From Acinetobacter sp. N54.MGS-139 (GTDB lineage: Bacteria > Pseudomonadota > Gammaproteobacteria > Burkholderiales > Burkholderiaceae_F): 64,000 bases of DNA. Below the pieces are notes generated by a model. It was not told the origin of the DNA. It did not search any database and saw only the letters and a list, made by a program, of their open reading frames with translations. The position numbers and the translations under genes were made by a program. Location of the stretch: assembly GCA_000980495.1 (NCBI GenBank), contig LARN01000003.1, positions 5,567 through 69,566 on the forward strand, given 5' to 3'. Below are positions 9,441 to 18,311 of the stretch, piece by piece. Every line of letters begins with the position of its first letter. Position 1 is the stretch's first letter.

Positions 9441-10528
9441 GTTTTTCAGATTGTTCATATATGCGCCGAGCGCTGGAGCTGGCGAAGAAAGCTCGGTTTA
9501 ACTGTCCGCCCAACCCGGCCGTCGGCTGCGTGATTGTCAAAGACCGCCGCATCATCGGCGAAGGTTTTACTCAAAAGACCGGCGAGGCACATGCCGAAGT
9601 CATGGCCTTGCGCGACGCGGCCTCCCGCGGAGAAAGCGTAGAGGGCGCAACGGTTTACGTAACGCTCGAGCCGTGTTCACACTACGGCCGCACACCGCCC
9701 TGCGCCCTAGCGCTTAAACACGCTAAGGTTGCCCGGGTAGTTGCGGCGCTGAAGGATCCTAATCCGTTGGTAGCCGGCAAAGGCCTCAAGATGCTTGAAG
9801 AAGCCGGTGTCAAAGTCGAGTGCGGGCTGGAAGCCGAAGAAGCCGAAGAGATCAACCGCGGATTTTTAAAGCGTCAGAGAGAGGGCATGCCTTGGGTTCG
9901 TACCAAGATGGCTATGAGCGTGGACGGCAATACAGCGCTGGCTAACGGCAAGAGTCAGTGGATCACTTCTGAAGAAGCCCGAGCCGACGGACACTTCTGG
10001 CGCGGCATCAGCGGCGCGGTGCTGACCGGGCTCGGGACCGTGCTGGCAGATAATCCTCAGATGACGGCGCGTTTCGAAGGTGTTACTCGCCAGCCTCTGA
10101 AAGTCGTCGTGGACTCCAATCTCAGTCTGAATCCGGATCTGAAGATTTTCCAGGGCGGAAAGACCCTGCTGGTTTGCGCCCACTACGACATTGTGCGGGC
10201 GGAAAACTTTGAAAGCCAAGGTGTTGAGGTTATCGAGCTGCCGGGAAAAGACGGCAAGGTTGATCTCAGAGCTTTGATGAAGGAGCTCGCCAAGCGCGAA
10301 ATCAATGACGTGCATGTGGAAGCCGGCGCGCGCTTGAACGGCGCTTTGGCGATGGAAGGCCTGATTGATGAATATCTGATCTATGTGGCGCCGGTGTTTT
10401 TAGGTGACGGACGGCGTTTGCTGGATTTACCTTCTTTTAAAGACCTTTGTGAGGGTGTCGCGTTAGAATTCACCGATATTCAGAAAGTTGGTCCGGATGT
10501 GCGTCTGATGCTCCGTCCGGTGCGCTAA
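9437..10528 (+). CDS. ribD: Bifunctional riboflavin deaminase/reductase RibD
   Basis: RibD deaminates the pyrimidine product of GTP cyclohydrolase II and then reduces its ribosyl chain. The N-terminal deaminase domain (about 1-145) shows the zinc motif HAEVMAL and PCSHYGRTPPC. The C-terminal reductase domain (about 150-363) begins near PWVRTKMAMSVDG. The start ATGA overlaps the nrdR stop by 4 bases, which indicates translational coupling, and AAGGAGG precedes it. Confidence 0.96.
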   Translation: MSFSDCSYMRRALELAKKARFNCPPNPAVGCVIVKDRRIIGEGFTQKTGEAHAEVMALRDAASRGESVEGATVYVTLEPCSHYGRTPPCALALKHAKVARVVAALKDPNPLVAGKGLKMLEEAGVKVECGLEAEEAEEINRGFLKRQREGMPWVRTKMAMSVDGNTALANGKSQWITSEEARADGHFWRGISGAVLTGLGTVLADNPQMTARFEGVTRQPLKVVVDSNLSLNPDLKIFQGGKTLLVCAHYDIVRAENFESQGVEVIELPGKDGKVDLRALMKELAKREINDVHVEAGARLNGALAMEGLIDEYLIYVAPVFLGDGRRLLDLPSFKDLCEGVALEFTDIQKVGPDVRLMLRPVR

Positions 10529-10545
10529 ATAAGGAGACGATATTT

Positions 10546-11154
10546 ATGTTTACAGGAATTATTCAGGCCGTCGGCCGTATTCGCGATAACGAAGAGATTG
10601 GCGACGGTCTGCGTATTCATGTTGAAGCCCCGGAACTCGGTCTGGACACGGTCAAGATCGGAGACTCTATCGCCATCAACGGCGCCTGCATGACAGTGGT
10701 TGAAGTCGACGAAAAGAGATTTAAGGTTGAAGTTTCTGCCGAGTCCCTTAGCAAAACCGCCGGCTTAGACGGCTGGGGCTATGTGAACTTGGAAAAAGCC
10801 ATGCGTCTCGGCGACCGTTTGGACGGTCACATTGTGAGCGGCCACGTTGACGGAGTAGGCGAAGTCGATGCTTTCGATAAGGTTGCCGAATCGTATCGCT
10901 TAGTGGTTCGCTGCCCGATGAAGCTTGCCAAGTTCCTGGCTTACAAAGGCTCGGTTGCCATCAACGGTGTTTCTCTGACGATCAACGAAGTGGAAGACAC
11001 GCCGGCCGGCACCCGCATCAGCATTAACCTGATTCCTCATACTTTCGAACACACTGCTTTCAAGCACACCAAGAAGCGCGACCTGGTCAATGTTGAAGTG
11101 GATACGGTTGCCCGCTATATCGAAAGAATGTATTCGCTCACCGAGCATAACTAA
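10546..11154 (+). CDS. ribE: Riboflavin synthase alpha chain
   Basis: This enzyme dismutates two lumazine molecules into riboflavin and the pyrimidine precursor. The 202-residue protein begins with the diagnostic MFTGII and contains two similar lumazine-binding domains, each with a GDSIAINGACMTV or GSVAINGVSLTI motif and a GHVDG-like loop. It is 17 bases downstream of ribD with an AAGGAGA site. In many Burkholderiales ribBA would come next; here it is absent. Confidence 0.95.
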   Translation: MFTGIIQAVGRIRDNEEIGDGLRIHVEAPELGLDTVKIGDSIAINGACMTVVEVDEKRFKVEVSAESLSKTAGLDGWGYVNLEKAMRLGDRLDGHIVSGHVDGVGEVDAFDKVAESYRLVVRCPMKLAKFLAYKGSVAINGVSLTINEVEDTPAGTRISINLIPHTFEHTAFKHTKKRDLVNVEVDTVARYIERMYSLTEHN

Positions 11155-11221
11155 TTGAATTTTTGGCGGCCTTTGAACCCAACGCGGAGCGATTCGCGGA
11201 GGATTTGAAAGGCTGTTTTGT

Positions 11222-11227
11222 TAGAAT
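11222..11227 (+). promoter_or_regulatory. Candidate -10 element before ribH
   Basis: TAGAAT lies 29 bases before the ribH GTG start. The 100-base gap after ribE makes a separate internal promoter possible, but there is no convincing -35 at 17-bp spacing. Confidence 0.35.
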
Positions 11228-11255
11228 TCCGCCTATCAATTTAACGGAGAAGAAT

Positions 11256-11756
11256 GTGTCCATTGAATTCATTAAACCGAATGCAGACGGCAGTGATTTG
11301 AAAATCGGTATTGTTTCCGCCCGCTTCAATGACTGGGCCTGCGATGCCATGTTTGCATCCTGCTATGAAGAGCTCAAGGCTCACGGGGTTAAAGACGAGA
11401 ATATTGTGGTAACCACGGTTCCCGGCGCCTTAGAAATCCCCGGAGCACTCGTAATGCTCTACGAAGGCTATCCGGATCTGGACGCCTTAGTTGCAATCGG
11501 CTGCGTGATCAGAGGAGAAACCTACCACTTTGAACTGGTCGCCAATGAGTCTTCCCGCGGCGTGACAGACTTCGTTACGACCGAAGGCATCTCTGTTGCC
11601 AACTGCATTTTGACGGTTGAAAACGAAGAACAGGCCAAAGTCCGCGTCCAGGAAAAGGGTGCCGACGCTGCTCGCGTCGCTCTGGAAATGGGCAATCTTC
11701 GCCGCTTCTGCGGACGCCGCGTTATGGAAAATTACGGAGAAGATAATGGACAGTAA
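11256..11756 (+). CDS. ribH: 6,7-dimethyl-8-ribityllumazine synthase
   Basis: RibH condenses the RibD product and dihydroxybutanone phosphate to lumazine. I place the start at GTG 11256, with GGAG six bases before it, which gives 166 residues; the longer open frame to 11163 lacks a ribosome site and family similarity. Visible motifs are VSARFND, VPGALEIPGAL, and AIGCVIRGETYHFELVANES, which carries the catalytic histidine. A nearby ATG at 11254 is out of frame. The gene overlaps nusB by 11 bases. Confidence 0.92.
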   Translation: MSIEFIKPNADGSDLKIGIVSARFNDWACDAMFASCYEELKAHGVKDENIVVTTVPGALEIPGALVMLYEGYPDLDALVAIGCVIRGETYHFELVANESSRGVTDFVTTEGISVANCILTVENEEQAKVRVQEKGADAARVALEMGNLRRFCGRRVMENYGEDNGQ

Positions 11757-12225
11757 TCATACGGGAGCCAAGAGCCCCGCAAAGAAGCGCGGAGGCCGGA
11801 GCGCCCGTCGCCGTTCACGCGAATTCGCACTTCAGGGTGTGTACCAATGGCTGATGAGTCATACCGATCCGGAAGCGATTGATGCCGCTGCTTTGGAGGC
11901 GGAAGATTTCGATAAGGCCGATCAGGCTTTTTACCGTGAACTGCTCCACGGCGTCACCGAAGAGTTTCCGTCTCTTGAGGCGAGCTACGCTCCTCATATT
12001 GACCGTGAAGTGACGTCATTGTCTCCGATTGAAAGAGCCATTCTTTTAATCGGCACATACGAGCTTAAAAATACGACGACGCCTTATCGCGTTGTGATCA
12101 ATGAGGCAGTGGAACTGGCAAAGAGTTTCGGCGGTTCCGACGGCTTTAAATATGTCAACGGAGTTCTGGACAAGATGGTTCCCGAGCTTCGTCCCTACGA
12201 GGTTGTAAAAGGCAAAAATGCCTGA
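11746..12225 (+). CDS. nusB: Transcription antitermination protein NusB
   Basis: NusB joins NusE (S10) on boxA RNA in rRNA antitermination. The start is set at ATG 11746, with ACGGAGAAG before it, giving 159 residues. The body shows SRRRSREFALQGVYQWL, IDREVTSLSPIERAILLIGTYEL and AVELAKSFGGSDGFKYVNGVLDK, all typical of the family. The N-terminal about 20 residues are basic and rich in Lys, Arg and Gly, a common extension in betaproteobacteria. It overlaps the end of ribH, so the two are coupled. Confidence 0.94.
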   Translation: MDSNHTGAKSPAKKRGGRSARRRSREFALQGVYQWLMSHTDPEAIDAAALEAEDFDKADQAFYRELLHGVTEEFPSLEASYAPHIDREVTSLSPIERAILLIGTYELKNTTTPYRVVINEAVELAKSFGGSDGFKYVNGVLDKMVPELRPYEVVKGKNA

Positions 12226-13252
12226 GCACCCTGCCTGTACAATGACTCCGAATCCGCTTGATGAATTCGGAGTCATATCCCGTTTTTTTACGGATCGCTC
12301 TTTTTATCCGTCTGCGTGGCCTTCACAAGGCGCAGGGGACGACTGTGCGTTTCTTGACGTCGGACCCATGCGTTTAGCCGTGACGGCCGACATGATGGCG
12401 CTCGGATCGCATTTTTTAGAAAATGCTTCTCCTTACACGGTTGGCCGCAAAGCGCTTGCTGTGAATTTATCCGATCTTGCCGCGGCCGGTTCCGAGCCGA
12501 AAGCATTTTTCCTCTCTATTTCCCTGCCTCGCATCGACGAGAACTGGCTGGAAGGTTTTTCCAAAGGTCTTATGGAGGAGGCTCGGCGCTTTAACTGTCC
12601 GCTGCGCGGCGGAGACACCGTTAAATCATTCGTCAGGCCGGGACAGGCGCCTTATACCGCCATCTCTATAACTGCGATGGGCGAACTGCCGGCCGGCAAA
12701 GGACTGACGCGAGCCGGTGCCCGGGTGGGTGACGACGTTTGGGTCTCCGGCACGCCCGGAGATGCTTTCGCCGCTTTAGGCCAGATCTTCGGATACTGGA
12801 CGTTTGCCGAGCCGCTCTTCGGGTATTTCCGTTCCCGCATGGATTTGCCCGAGCCGCGTGTCGCGCTCGGACCCGGTTTGTTAAATGCCGCCACAGCTTG
12901 TTGTGATATTTCCGATGGTTTGGTCGGAGATCTGAAGCATATCCTGGAGCGATCCGGGGTTTCAGCTCGCCTTTTCTGGCCGGCTTTTCCGAAGTCCGAC
13001 GCAATGAAACTTCTTCCCGAAGCCATCCAACAGCGCTGTATTTTGTCGGGCGGAGATGATTACGAATTGCTCTTTACCGCACCTTCTCATTGCCGCGGAG
13101 AAGTCGAACGAATCGCTGAGCGTGCAGGTACTCGTGTGTCCCGCATCGGCGAGATTGTTCCGGCGGGGGATCCCTTAAAAGTTATTGATGCAAACGGCGC
13201 GGAGGTCGCGTGCGGGGCCTCATTTAACCATTTCGGAGGTGCCGGCTCATGA
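12218..13252 (+). CDS. thiL: Thiamine-monophosphate kinase
   Basis: ThiL phosphorylates thiamine monophosphate to the active diphosphate. Family features are DEFGVISRFF near the N-terminus, the metal-binding GAGDDCAFLD, VNLSDLAAAGSEPKAFFLSI, and LRGGDTVKS. The start at 12218 overlaps the nusB stop and has an AAAAGGC site; ATG 12242 (MTPNPLDEF) fits the family N-terminus as well but lacks a ribosome site. The gene overlaps pgpA by 4 bases. Confidence 0.94.
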   Translation: MPEHPACTMTPNPLDEFGVISRFFTDRSFYPSAWPSQGAGDDCAFLDVGPMRLAVTADMMALGSHFLENASPYTVGRKALAVNLSDLAAAGSEPKAFFLSISLPRIDENWLEGFSKGLMEEARRFNCPLRGGDTVKSFVRPGQAPYTAISITAMGELPAGKGLTRAGARVGDDVWVSGTPGDAFAALGQIFGYWTFAEPLFGYFRSRMDLPEPRVALGPGLLNAATACCDISDGLVGDLKHILERSGVSARLFWPAFPKSDAMKLLPEAIQQRCILSGGDDYELLFTAPSHCRGEVERIAERAGTRVSRIGEIVPAGDPLKVIDANGAEVACGASFNHFGGAGS

Positions 13253-13782
13253 AATCTTATAAAACGACTCCGCCTTCCTTTAAAACTGTACTTGAGCATC
13301 CTTGGCTGTGGGTCTCTACATTTTTTGGATCCGGCTGCATAACGCCGGCGCCGGGTACCTGGGGCTCCTTTGCTGCGTGGGGCGCGTTTTGGCTCTTAGA
13401 TATGTGGCTCGGACGTTCCTTCATCTGGGCAGCGGCGTTAGTTTTATTTGTGCTCGGGTGCGTCTCGGTCGGTAAAAGTACACCTTATTTAAATAAAGTC
13501 GATCACGGTTCGATTGTGGTCGATGAAGTTGTCGCGGTTTGGGTTGTTCTGCATCTGACGCCTTTGGGTTTCTGGTGGCAGCTCTCTTCCGTGATCGCTT
13601 TTCGTTTTTTTGACATCGTTAAGCTTCCGCCCGCATCGGTGCTGGACAGGGGCCGTCAGAACGGCTTTACTGTCATGCTTGACGATATATTTGCGGCTGT
13701 TTACGCCATTCTGGTTGTCAATTCGATGGCCTGGGTGGCAGGGTTCTACGGAGCCGCTTCCCCCATTTGGATCTTGCAATGA
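13249..13782 (+). CDS. pgpA: Phosphatidylglycerophosphatase A
   Basis: PgpA removes the phosphate from phosphatidylglycerol phosphate in the inner membrane. The 177-residue protein shows the family signature GSGCITPAPGTWGS, several membrane segments, and the catalytic IVVDEVVAVWV followed by FRFFDIVKLPPASVLDR. It starts with an ATGA overlap of thiL. thiL-pgpA-cinA is a conserved proteobacterial order, probably reflecting only coupled expression. Confidence 0.95.
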   Translation: MKSYKTTPPSFKTVLEHPWLWVSTFFGSGCITPAPGTWGSFAAWGAFWLLDMWLGRSFIWAAALVLFVLGCVSVGKSTPYLNKVDHGSIVVDEVVAVWVVLHLTPLGFWWQLSSVIAFRFFDIVKLPPASVLDRGRQNGFTVMLDDIFAAVYAILVVNSMAWVAGFYGAASPIWILQ

Positions 13783-14273
13783 ATAAAGAAATAGAAGATA
13801 AAGTCAAAGAACTCAGCCGCCGCATTGTCGGTACCGGTCAGATCGTGGTTACCGCCGAATCCCTTACCGGCGGCATGATCAGTGCGGCGCTCACGTCGAT
13901 TCCCGGCGCGAGCGAATGGTTCGAAAGAGGCTTCGTGACTTATACCAATCAGGCGAAGCACGAGATGCTGGATGTTCCGCAGTCGATTCTTGACCGCTTC
14001 TCTGCCGTGAGCACTCAAACCGTATCGCAGATGCTTGAAGGCGCGATTCGTCACTCCAACGCTACCATGGCCGTGGCCGTCAGCGGTATTGCAGGTCCGG
14101 ACGGTGCAATGCCGGGCAGACCCGTCGGTACTGTGTTTATCGGCTGGAAGCGCAAAGATGAAATGGCCGAAGTCGGCCGCTATGAATTCAAGGGCGACCG
14201 TCAGAGCGTGCGCGAGCAGACGGTTGCCGTTGCCATCCAAGGGTTAATCGAAATGCTCGACGAAAGGCAGTAA
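13779..14273 (+). CDS. CinA C-terminal / nicotinamide-nucleotide amidase (PncC-like)
   Basis: This 164-residue protein is a stand-alone CinA C-terminal domain, known in E. coli as PncC, which deamidates NMN in pyridine-nucleotide recycling. Motifs seen are VVTAESLTGGMISAALTSIPG (catalytic serine region), GFVTYTNQAKHEMLDV and AVSGIAGPDG. The chosen start gives an ATGA overlap with the pgpA stop; an in-frame ATG four codons upstream exists. CorC-like gene follows after 2 bases. Confidence 0.92.
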   Translation: MNKEIEDKVKELSRRIVGTGQIVVTAESLTGGMISAALTSIPGASEWFERGFVTYTNQAKHEMLDVPQSILDRFSAVSTQTVSQMLEGAIRHSNATMAVAVSGIAGPDGAMPGRPVGTVFIGWKRKDEMAEVGRYEFKGDRQSVREQTVAVAIQGLIEMLDERQ

Positions 14274-14275
14274 TC

Positions 14276-15598
14276 ATGAGTATCTGGTTCGATATTCTCT
14301 GTTTAATTCTGCTGATTCTCCTCAACGGTTTTTTTGCCATGAGCGAGATCTCCATCGTTACAGCTCGCCGCAGCAAACTGCAGATGCTGGCGGATCAAGG
14401 CGCCAGCGGCGCAGAACTTGCGTTGTCTCTTTCTGAAAACCCGACAAGAGCGCTTTCTACCATCCAGGTCGGCATTACTTCTATCGGCATTCTTTCCGGT
14501 ATCGTCGGTGAGTCGGCATTGGTGGATCCGCTTTCTAATTTTCTTGTAGACACCATTCACATTCCGGCTGCGACCGCTCGCGGTGCTTCAATGGCGGTGG
14601 TGGTTATTCTGATCACGTATTTCTCCATTGTGATCGGTGAATTGGTTCCGAAACGTATCGGTCAGATGGGCGCTGACGCGATCTCCCGTTTGGTTGCTAA
14701 GCCCATCCACTGGCTGGCTATCCTGGCCATGCCTTTCGTGAAGCTGCTCTCTTTCTCCACAGAGCTGCTTCTTAAGATCCTCGGCATTAAGCAGGACGAT
14801 CAAAAGATCACGGAAGAAGAAATTCATTCCATGATCGACGAAGGCGGAGAGGCCGGCGTGATTGACGCGCAGGAACACACGATGGTCAAAAATGTTTTCC
14901 GTTTGGATGACCGAGCCGTTGCGTCCCTGATGGTTCCGCGTTCCGAAGTCCAGTACTTGGACTTGGAAGATACACGCGAAGTCAATATGGAAAAAGTTCT
15001 CAACTCTCAGCATTCTCGTCTTCCGGTTTGCTACGGAGGTCTGGACGATATCCGAGGTGTGGTCACCACACGTCTGCTTTTAAAGCAGATGGTCAATGAC
15101 GGTAAACCCAACTTCAAGGTGAACTACGAGCCCGTACTCTACGTTCCGGAATCTATTTCCGGTATGGAGCTGTTAGACACCTTCAGAAAGAGCGACGCAG
15201 CGTTGGCGATGGTAGTTGACGAATACGGCGCAATCTTAGGTCTGGTGACGCCGCACGATGTGCTGGAAGCTATTGCCGGCGAATTTAAGCCGGATGCTCC
15301 GGAAGACGCTCAGATCATTCAGAAGGGCGAGAACTGCTATGAAGTCGACGGCTTGCTGCCGATTCCCGAACTGAAAGACTTGCTCGATATTGATGAGGTG
15401 CCGGACGAAGATAAGGACCGCTATACGACGGTTGCCGGCATGGTGATCTTCCTTCTGGAGCGTCTGCCCCGTACCGGAGATCGAGTCAAATGGGACGGCT
15501 GGGAGTTCCGAGTTATGGTTATGGACGGACGCCGTCTGGACCGTATCCTGATTACCAAACTGCCGTCTGCAGATGACGTTAAGGAAAAAGAGAGCTAG
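14276..15598 (+). CDS. CNNM/CorC-type membrane protein (hemolysin family)
   Basis: The 440 residues divide into an N-terminal DUF21/CNNM membrane domain (about 1-190, with four hydrophobic segments and the motif GFFAMSEISIV), a CBS-pair domain (about 205-325, MVPRSEVQYLD and AMVVDEYGAILGLVTPHDVLEAI), and a C-terminal CorC_HlyC transporter-associated domain (about 345-430). Relatives are linked to Mg/Co export or magnesium homeostasis; older annotations call them hemolysins. The gene ends the thiL-pgpA-cinA unit and is followed by strong hairpins. Confidence 0.9.
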   Translation: MSIWFDILCLILLILLNGFFAMSEISIVTARRSKLQMLADQGASGAELALSLSENPTRALSTIQVGITSIGILSGIVGESALVDPLSNFLVDTIHIPAATARGASMAVVVILITYFSIVIGELVPKRIGQMGADAISRLVAKPIHWLAILAMPFVKLLSFSTELLLKILGIKQDDQKITEEEIHSMIDEGGEAGVIDAQEHTMVKNVFRLDDRAVASLMVPRSEVQYLDLEDTREVNMEKVLNSQHSRLPVCYGGLDDIRGVVTTRLLLKQMVNDGKPNFKVNYEPVLYVPESISGMELLDTFRKSDAALAMVVDEYGAILGLVTPHDVLEAIAGEFKPDAPEDAQIIQKGENCYEVDGLLPIPELKDLLDIDEVPDEDKDRYTTVAGMVIFLLERLPRTGDRVKWDGWEFRVMVMDGRRLDRILITKLPSADDVKEKES

Positions 15599-15607
15599 AC
15601 AATTTCG

Positions 15608-15674
15608 GGCCGGCCGTGAGCCGGCCTTAAAGAAATACTCAAAACAAAAGACCGCTGTTCCGGCGGTCTTTTCG
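15608..15674. terminator. Tandem hairpins after the CorC-like gene, bidirectional
   Basis: Hairpin one is GGCCGGC (15608-15614) with GCCGGCC (15620-15626). Hairpin two is AAAAGACCGC (15646-15655) with GCGGTCTTTT (15663-15672), a 10-bp stem with A on one side and T on the other. The second acts as an intrinsic terminator in both directions for converging genes. Confidence 0.85.
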
Positions 15675-15689
15675 TATGCGGTGAGAAAG

Positions 15690-16070
15690 CTACTTAGATG
15701 AAGGGTTCTTAGGATCCTTCCTCACAATCGGGTGCTTCTCATCGTATTCGATACCTTTGAAGATACCGAAAGAGCTTGCGGCAATCAGTGCCGCGCCAAG
15801 GTAGCGCCTGGGGCTGCCGTTTTTAAGAACCAATCTTGCAATTGCCACCGCAGCCGGAATAAACACCGTTCGGGCCAAGGGGATGGCAACTTTCGGATTA
15901 GTTAAACCTAGGGCCTGCATGGTTTTAACCGCGTCGACTCCGATGTTTTTGACAGCGGATGCGGGTTTGCTGCGCATATAGGTCAGCTCATCTTGAATCT
16001 GAGCTCTTTGTTCACCTGCCTTGACGGTCAGCTGTGCAAGCTTACGAGCAACGTCTTCATTTGCCTGCAT
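15690..16070 (-). CDS. YqjK-like small membrane-associated protein
   Basis: This 126-residue protein is the third gene of a yqjD-yqjE-yqjK-like set. The N-terminal half is helical and polar (ARKLAQLTVKAGEQRAQIQDELTYM), and the C-terminal half has hydrophobic stretches (VAIPLARTVFIPAAVAIARLV and YLGAALIAASSFGIF). The start at 16070 has GGGGAG nine bases before it and overlaps the upstream gene by 14 bases. Function is unknown; in E. coli the set is stress-related. The YqjK label rests on gene order and size more than on sequence motifs. Confidence 0.65.
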   Translation of the reverse strand: MQANEDVARKLAQLTVKAGEQRAQIQDELTYMRSKPASAVKNIGVDAVKTMQALGLTNPKVAIPLARTVFIPAAVAIARLVLKNGSPRRYLGAALIAASSFGIFKGIEYDEKHPIVRKDPKNPSSK

Positions 16071-16506
16071 TGTTGTTCTCCCCTTCGGTAGGATCGACCG
16101 GCTGTTGGGCGGCGACGCCTGCTTTCTTATTGCAGGAAGCACGGAAAGCGGCTACGTCGGCAGCCAAAATCTGACGAGATTCCTCAAACGCATAAGGCAT
16201 ATTAGCCGCAAGGTTGCGGGCTTTGCCTAAGAAGAAAAGGAACAGGAGCAGATAGACGCCTGCAATGCAGCAGGAAACGAAAATGCGGTGATCTTCCCAG
16301 AAAATAACAAGAAGTGCGACCGATATAAAAACGAGCGCAAAGAGGCCGAAAAGGGCGGCAAGAACAGCATAAATTGCTGTCTTTGCCGCGTTGTTTTTGG
16401 CGACGGAGAGCTCGATAGAAGCAATTTGAAGACGCGTCGCCAAACCGTCGACCACCTGATTAAGGATGGTGAAGAGTCCGGGAACGGCGTTATTTCTATC
16501 TGACAT
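16057..16506 (-). CDS. Phage-holin-family / YqjE-like membrane protein
   Basis: The 149-residue protein has two close transmembrane segments in its middle (AAIYAVLAALFGLFALVFISVAL and the next FVSCCIAGVYLLLFLFFL), preceded by LATRLQIASIELS and followed by a soluble tail. This layout matches the YqjE / putative actinobacterial holin-X family (Phage_holin_3_6). It lies between DUF883 and YqjK-like genes, a common cluster in proteobacteria. A role at the inner membrane in envelope stress is inference. Confidence 0.78.
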   Translation of the reverse strand: MSDRNNAVPGLFTILNQVVDGLATRLQIASIELSVAKNNAAKTAIYAVLAALFGLFALVFISVALLVIFWEDHRIFVSCCIAGVYLLLFLFFLGKARNLAANMPYAFEESRQILAADVAAFRASCNKKAGVAAQQPVDPTEGENNNAGK

Positions 16507-16533
16507 ATCTATCTCCGAATGCCTCGGGAAGAA

Positions 16534-16836
16534 TTACTTGCGAGCAACCAAAAGACCGAGCAGGAGGCCGCCGACAGCAGCGATACCGACAGCACGCCAA
16601 GGATTAGAGCGAACGCAGTCGTTAACTTCACCGGCAATTTCTCTGCCTTCTTCAGAAGTCTTCTCATAGAAGCTCTTCATGTTTCTGCTTGCACGAGCCA
16701 GGCATTCTTTAGCCTTAGCCTGGAGCTCTTTAGCTTCTTCGCCGGTAGCGGCGGAGGCCTGCTTCAGGAATTCGTCAGCCTGTTCGAGGGCAGTGTCAAC
16801 ATTTTCACGAACTACGGCTTCAATTTTGTTTTCCAT
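16534..16836 (-). CDS. ElaB/YqjD-type DUF883 protein
   Basis: A 100-residue protein with a long amphipathic helix (about 1-75) rich in Ala, Glu and Lys and a C-terminal membrane anchor (RAVGIAAVGGLLLGLLVARK). The pattern, with SNPWRAVGIAA before the anchor, is diagnostic of ElaB/YqjD proteins. E. coli YqjD is reported to bind ribosomes at the inner membrane in stationary phase. AGGGAGG precedes the start. It is the first gene of the three-gene minus-strand unit. Confidence 0.85.
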   Translation of the reverse strand: MENKIEAVVRENVDTALEQADEFLKQASAATGEEAKELQAKAKECLARASRNMKSFYEKTSEEGREIAGEVNDCVRSNPWRAVGIAAVGGLLLGLLVARK

Positions 16837-16883
16837 ACTGAAATTACCTCCCTTTAAGGATATCTATATGTTTGAAAAGTCTA

Positions 16884-18311
16884 TCACCTGCCGTAAACCC
16901 AGCTGATTACAGCGTCCATAACGGGTATGGAGTTGACTGCCGACGGGCCGTTGACAATAGCCGCAACAGCATAGCGTTCACCGCTTTTCGTTTGAACATA
17001 CCCCGCAATCGAACGGACATTTTGGATATAGCCCGTTTTGACGTGTGCGCTGCCTTGGGCGACGTGTCTTTTTCTCATGGTTCCGTCAACACCGGAGATG
17101 GGCAGCGAAGAGACGAACTCAGGCATCTGCGGAGCGTTCCACATGTGCTTTAAAACGGTCACGAAGGCGTCGGTAGAGATGGCGGTAGTGCGAGAGAGGC
17201 CGCTGCCGTTGTCAATTTTCAGAGAGGATGGAGGAATTTTTAAAGACGCCGCCCACTCATAGACGGCAGCACGGGCCCCTTCTAAGTTTTTGGGTTCGTC
17301 TTTCTGAGTTTTGGCTAAAGCGAGGAAAAGCTGGCGAGCAATGATGTTGTCGCTGTACTTATTCATGTTGTAAACAAGTTTCGTCAGAGGCTCGGAGTAA
17401 GAGGAGGCAAGCACTTTGTAGTCGTCAGAGTCATCGGGGAGTTTGCCTTGGACGACTTTTCCCTTCCAGGTGCCTCCGGCTTTCTTCCACATGTCGGCAA
17501 AGACGACCTGAAGATACTGATCGGCGGAGAGACTGGTGTAGAAGTAGTCCTTCGGACCGCATTTCAGCGGAAACTTTCCTTTGAACGCAGGTTTAAGCGG
17601 GTTGGAGAAATCCGGATTGATTTGTTTTCTCCATGCGCCGCAGCCTTCTTTGCTAAGAGGAATGCTTTCAGGGAGCTTCACGCCTGCAATTCTGGGTTCG
17701 GGATAAAGGTAGGCGACGCCGGCTTCTTTATCAGGGCGGATTTTAATGAAGAAAGAGCGGGAGTTCACCATCAAGGCGTCAGGTCCTAGGTTGTAGGGAC
17801 GGTTGCCTTCTCCGTCAAAAGCGAAGGGATCATGCGGCGCTACATCGAAGTGAGAACGATCCGCAATGATGTTTCCCTTGATTTCTTTCACACCGCGAGC
17901 ACGAAGGTTGTCGACCAAAAGCCAAAAGCGCTCAATCGTCATGGAAGGCGCACCGTGCCCGACTAAATAGAGATCTCCGCTGAGCACGCCGTTTTTATCC
18001 GGCTCTTCTGCTGAGATAAAACGCGTCGTCCAAACCTTGGCCGGTCCTAAAAGCTGCAGCGCTGCAGCTGAAGTAATGACTTTGGCGCTGGAGGCCGGGA
18101 CGCGAGGTGCTGCGCTGTTGAACTTCAAGACGGTTCCTTTGTCGGTGAGCGGAATGACGGAGAGCGAAAAGTCGCCTTTAGGGACTTTGCATGAGTTCAG
18201 GGCCTTCTGAATGGGCGCCGGAAGGGAGGGTGCTGATTTTTGGGAGGCTGCCTGACCGGCAGGGGAGAAAAAAATGAAAAAAGACAGGGCGACGACGCTA
18301 AATTTAACCAC
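16884..18311 (-). CDS. dacB: D-alanyl-D-alanine carboxypeptidase/endopeptidase (PBP4)
   Basis: This S13-family enzyme trims pentapeptides and cuts cross-links in murein. Its three penicillin-binding motifs are visible: PASSAKVITSAA (SxxK), MNKYSDNIIAR (SxN) and AHVKTGYIQN (KTG). A signal peptide spans the first about 22 residues and ends near PAGQAAS. GTG 18311 is preferred since AGGA lies five bases ahead; a GTG four codons upstream (18323) has no ribosome site. The gene lies alone next to groES. Confidence 0.93.
   Translation of the reverse strand: MVKFSVVALSFFIFFSPAGQAASQKSAPSLPAPIQKALNSCKVPKGDFSLSVIPLTDKGTVLKFNSAAPRVPASSAKVITSAAALQLLGPAKVWTTRFISAEEPDKNGVLSGDLYLVGHGAPSMTIERFWLLVDNLRARGVKEIKGNIIADRSHFDVAPHDPFAFDGEGNRPYNLGPDALMVNSRSFFIKIRPDKEAGVAYLYPEPRIAGVKLPESIPLSKEGCGAWRKQINPDFSNPLKPAFKGKFPLKCGPKDYFYTSLSADQYLQVVFADMWKKAGGTWKGKVVQGKLPDDSDDYKVLASSYSEPLTKLVYNMNKYSDNIIARQLFLALAKTQKDEPKNLEGARAAVYEWAASLKIPPSSLKIDNGSGLSRTTAISTDAFVTVLKHMWNAPQMPEFVSSLPISGVDGTMRKRHVAQGSAHVKTGYIQNVRSIAGYVQTKSGERYAVAAIVNGPSAVNSIPVMDAVISWVYGR

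Noticed and set aside
8946-10545. Possible FMN riboswitch at the riboflavin genes
   Set aside because: The rib genes are inside an operon with very short gaps; no RFN element sequence is present.
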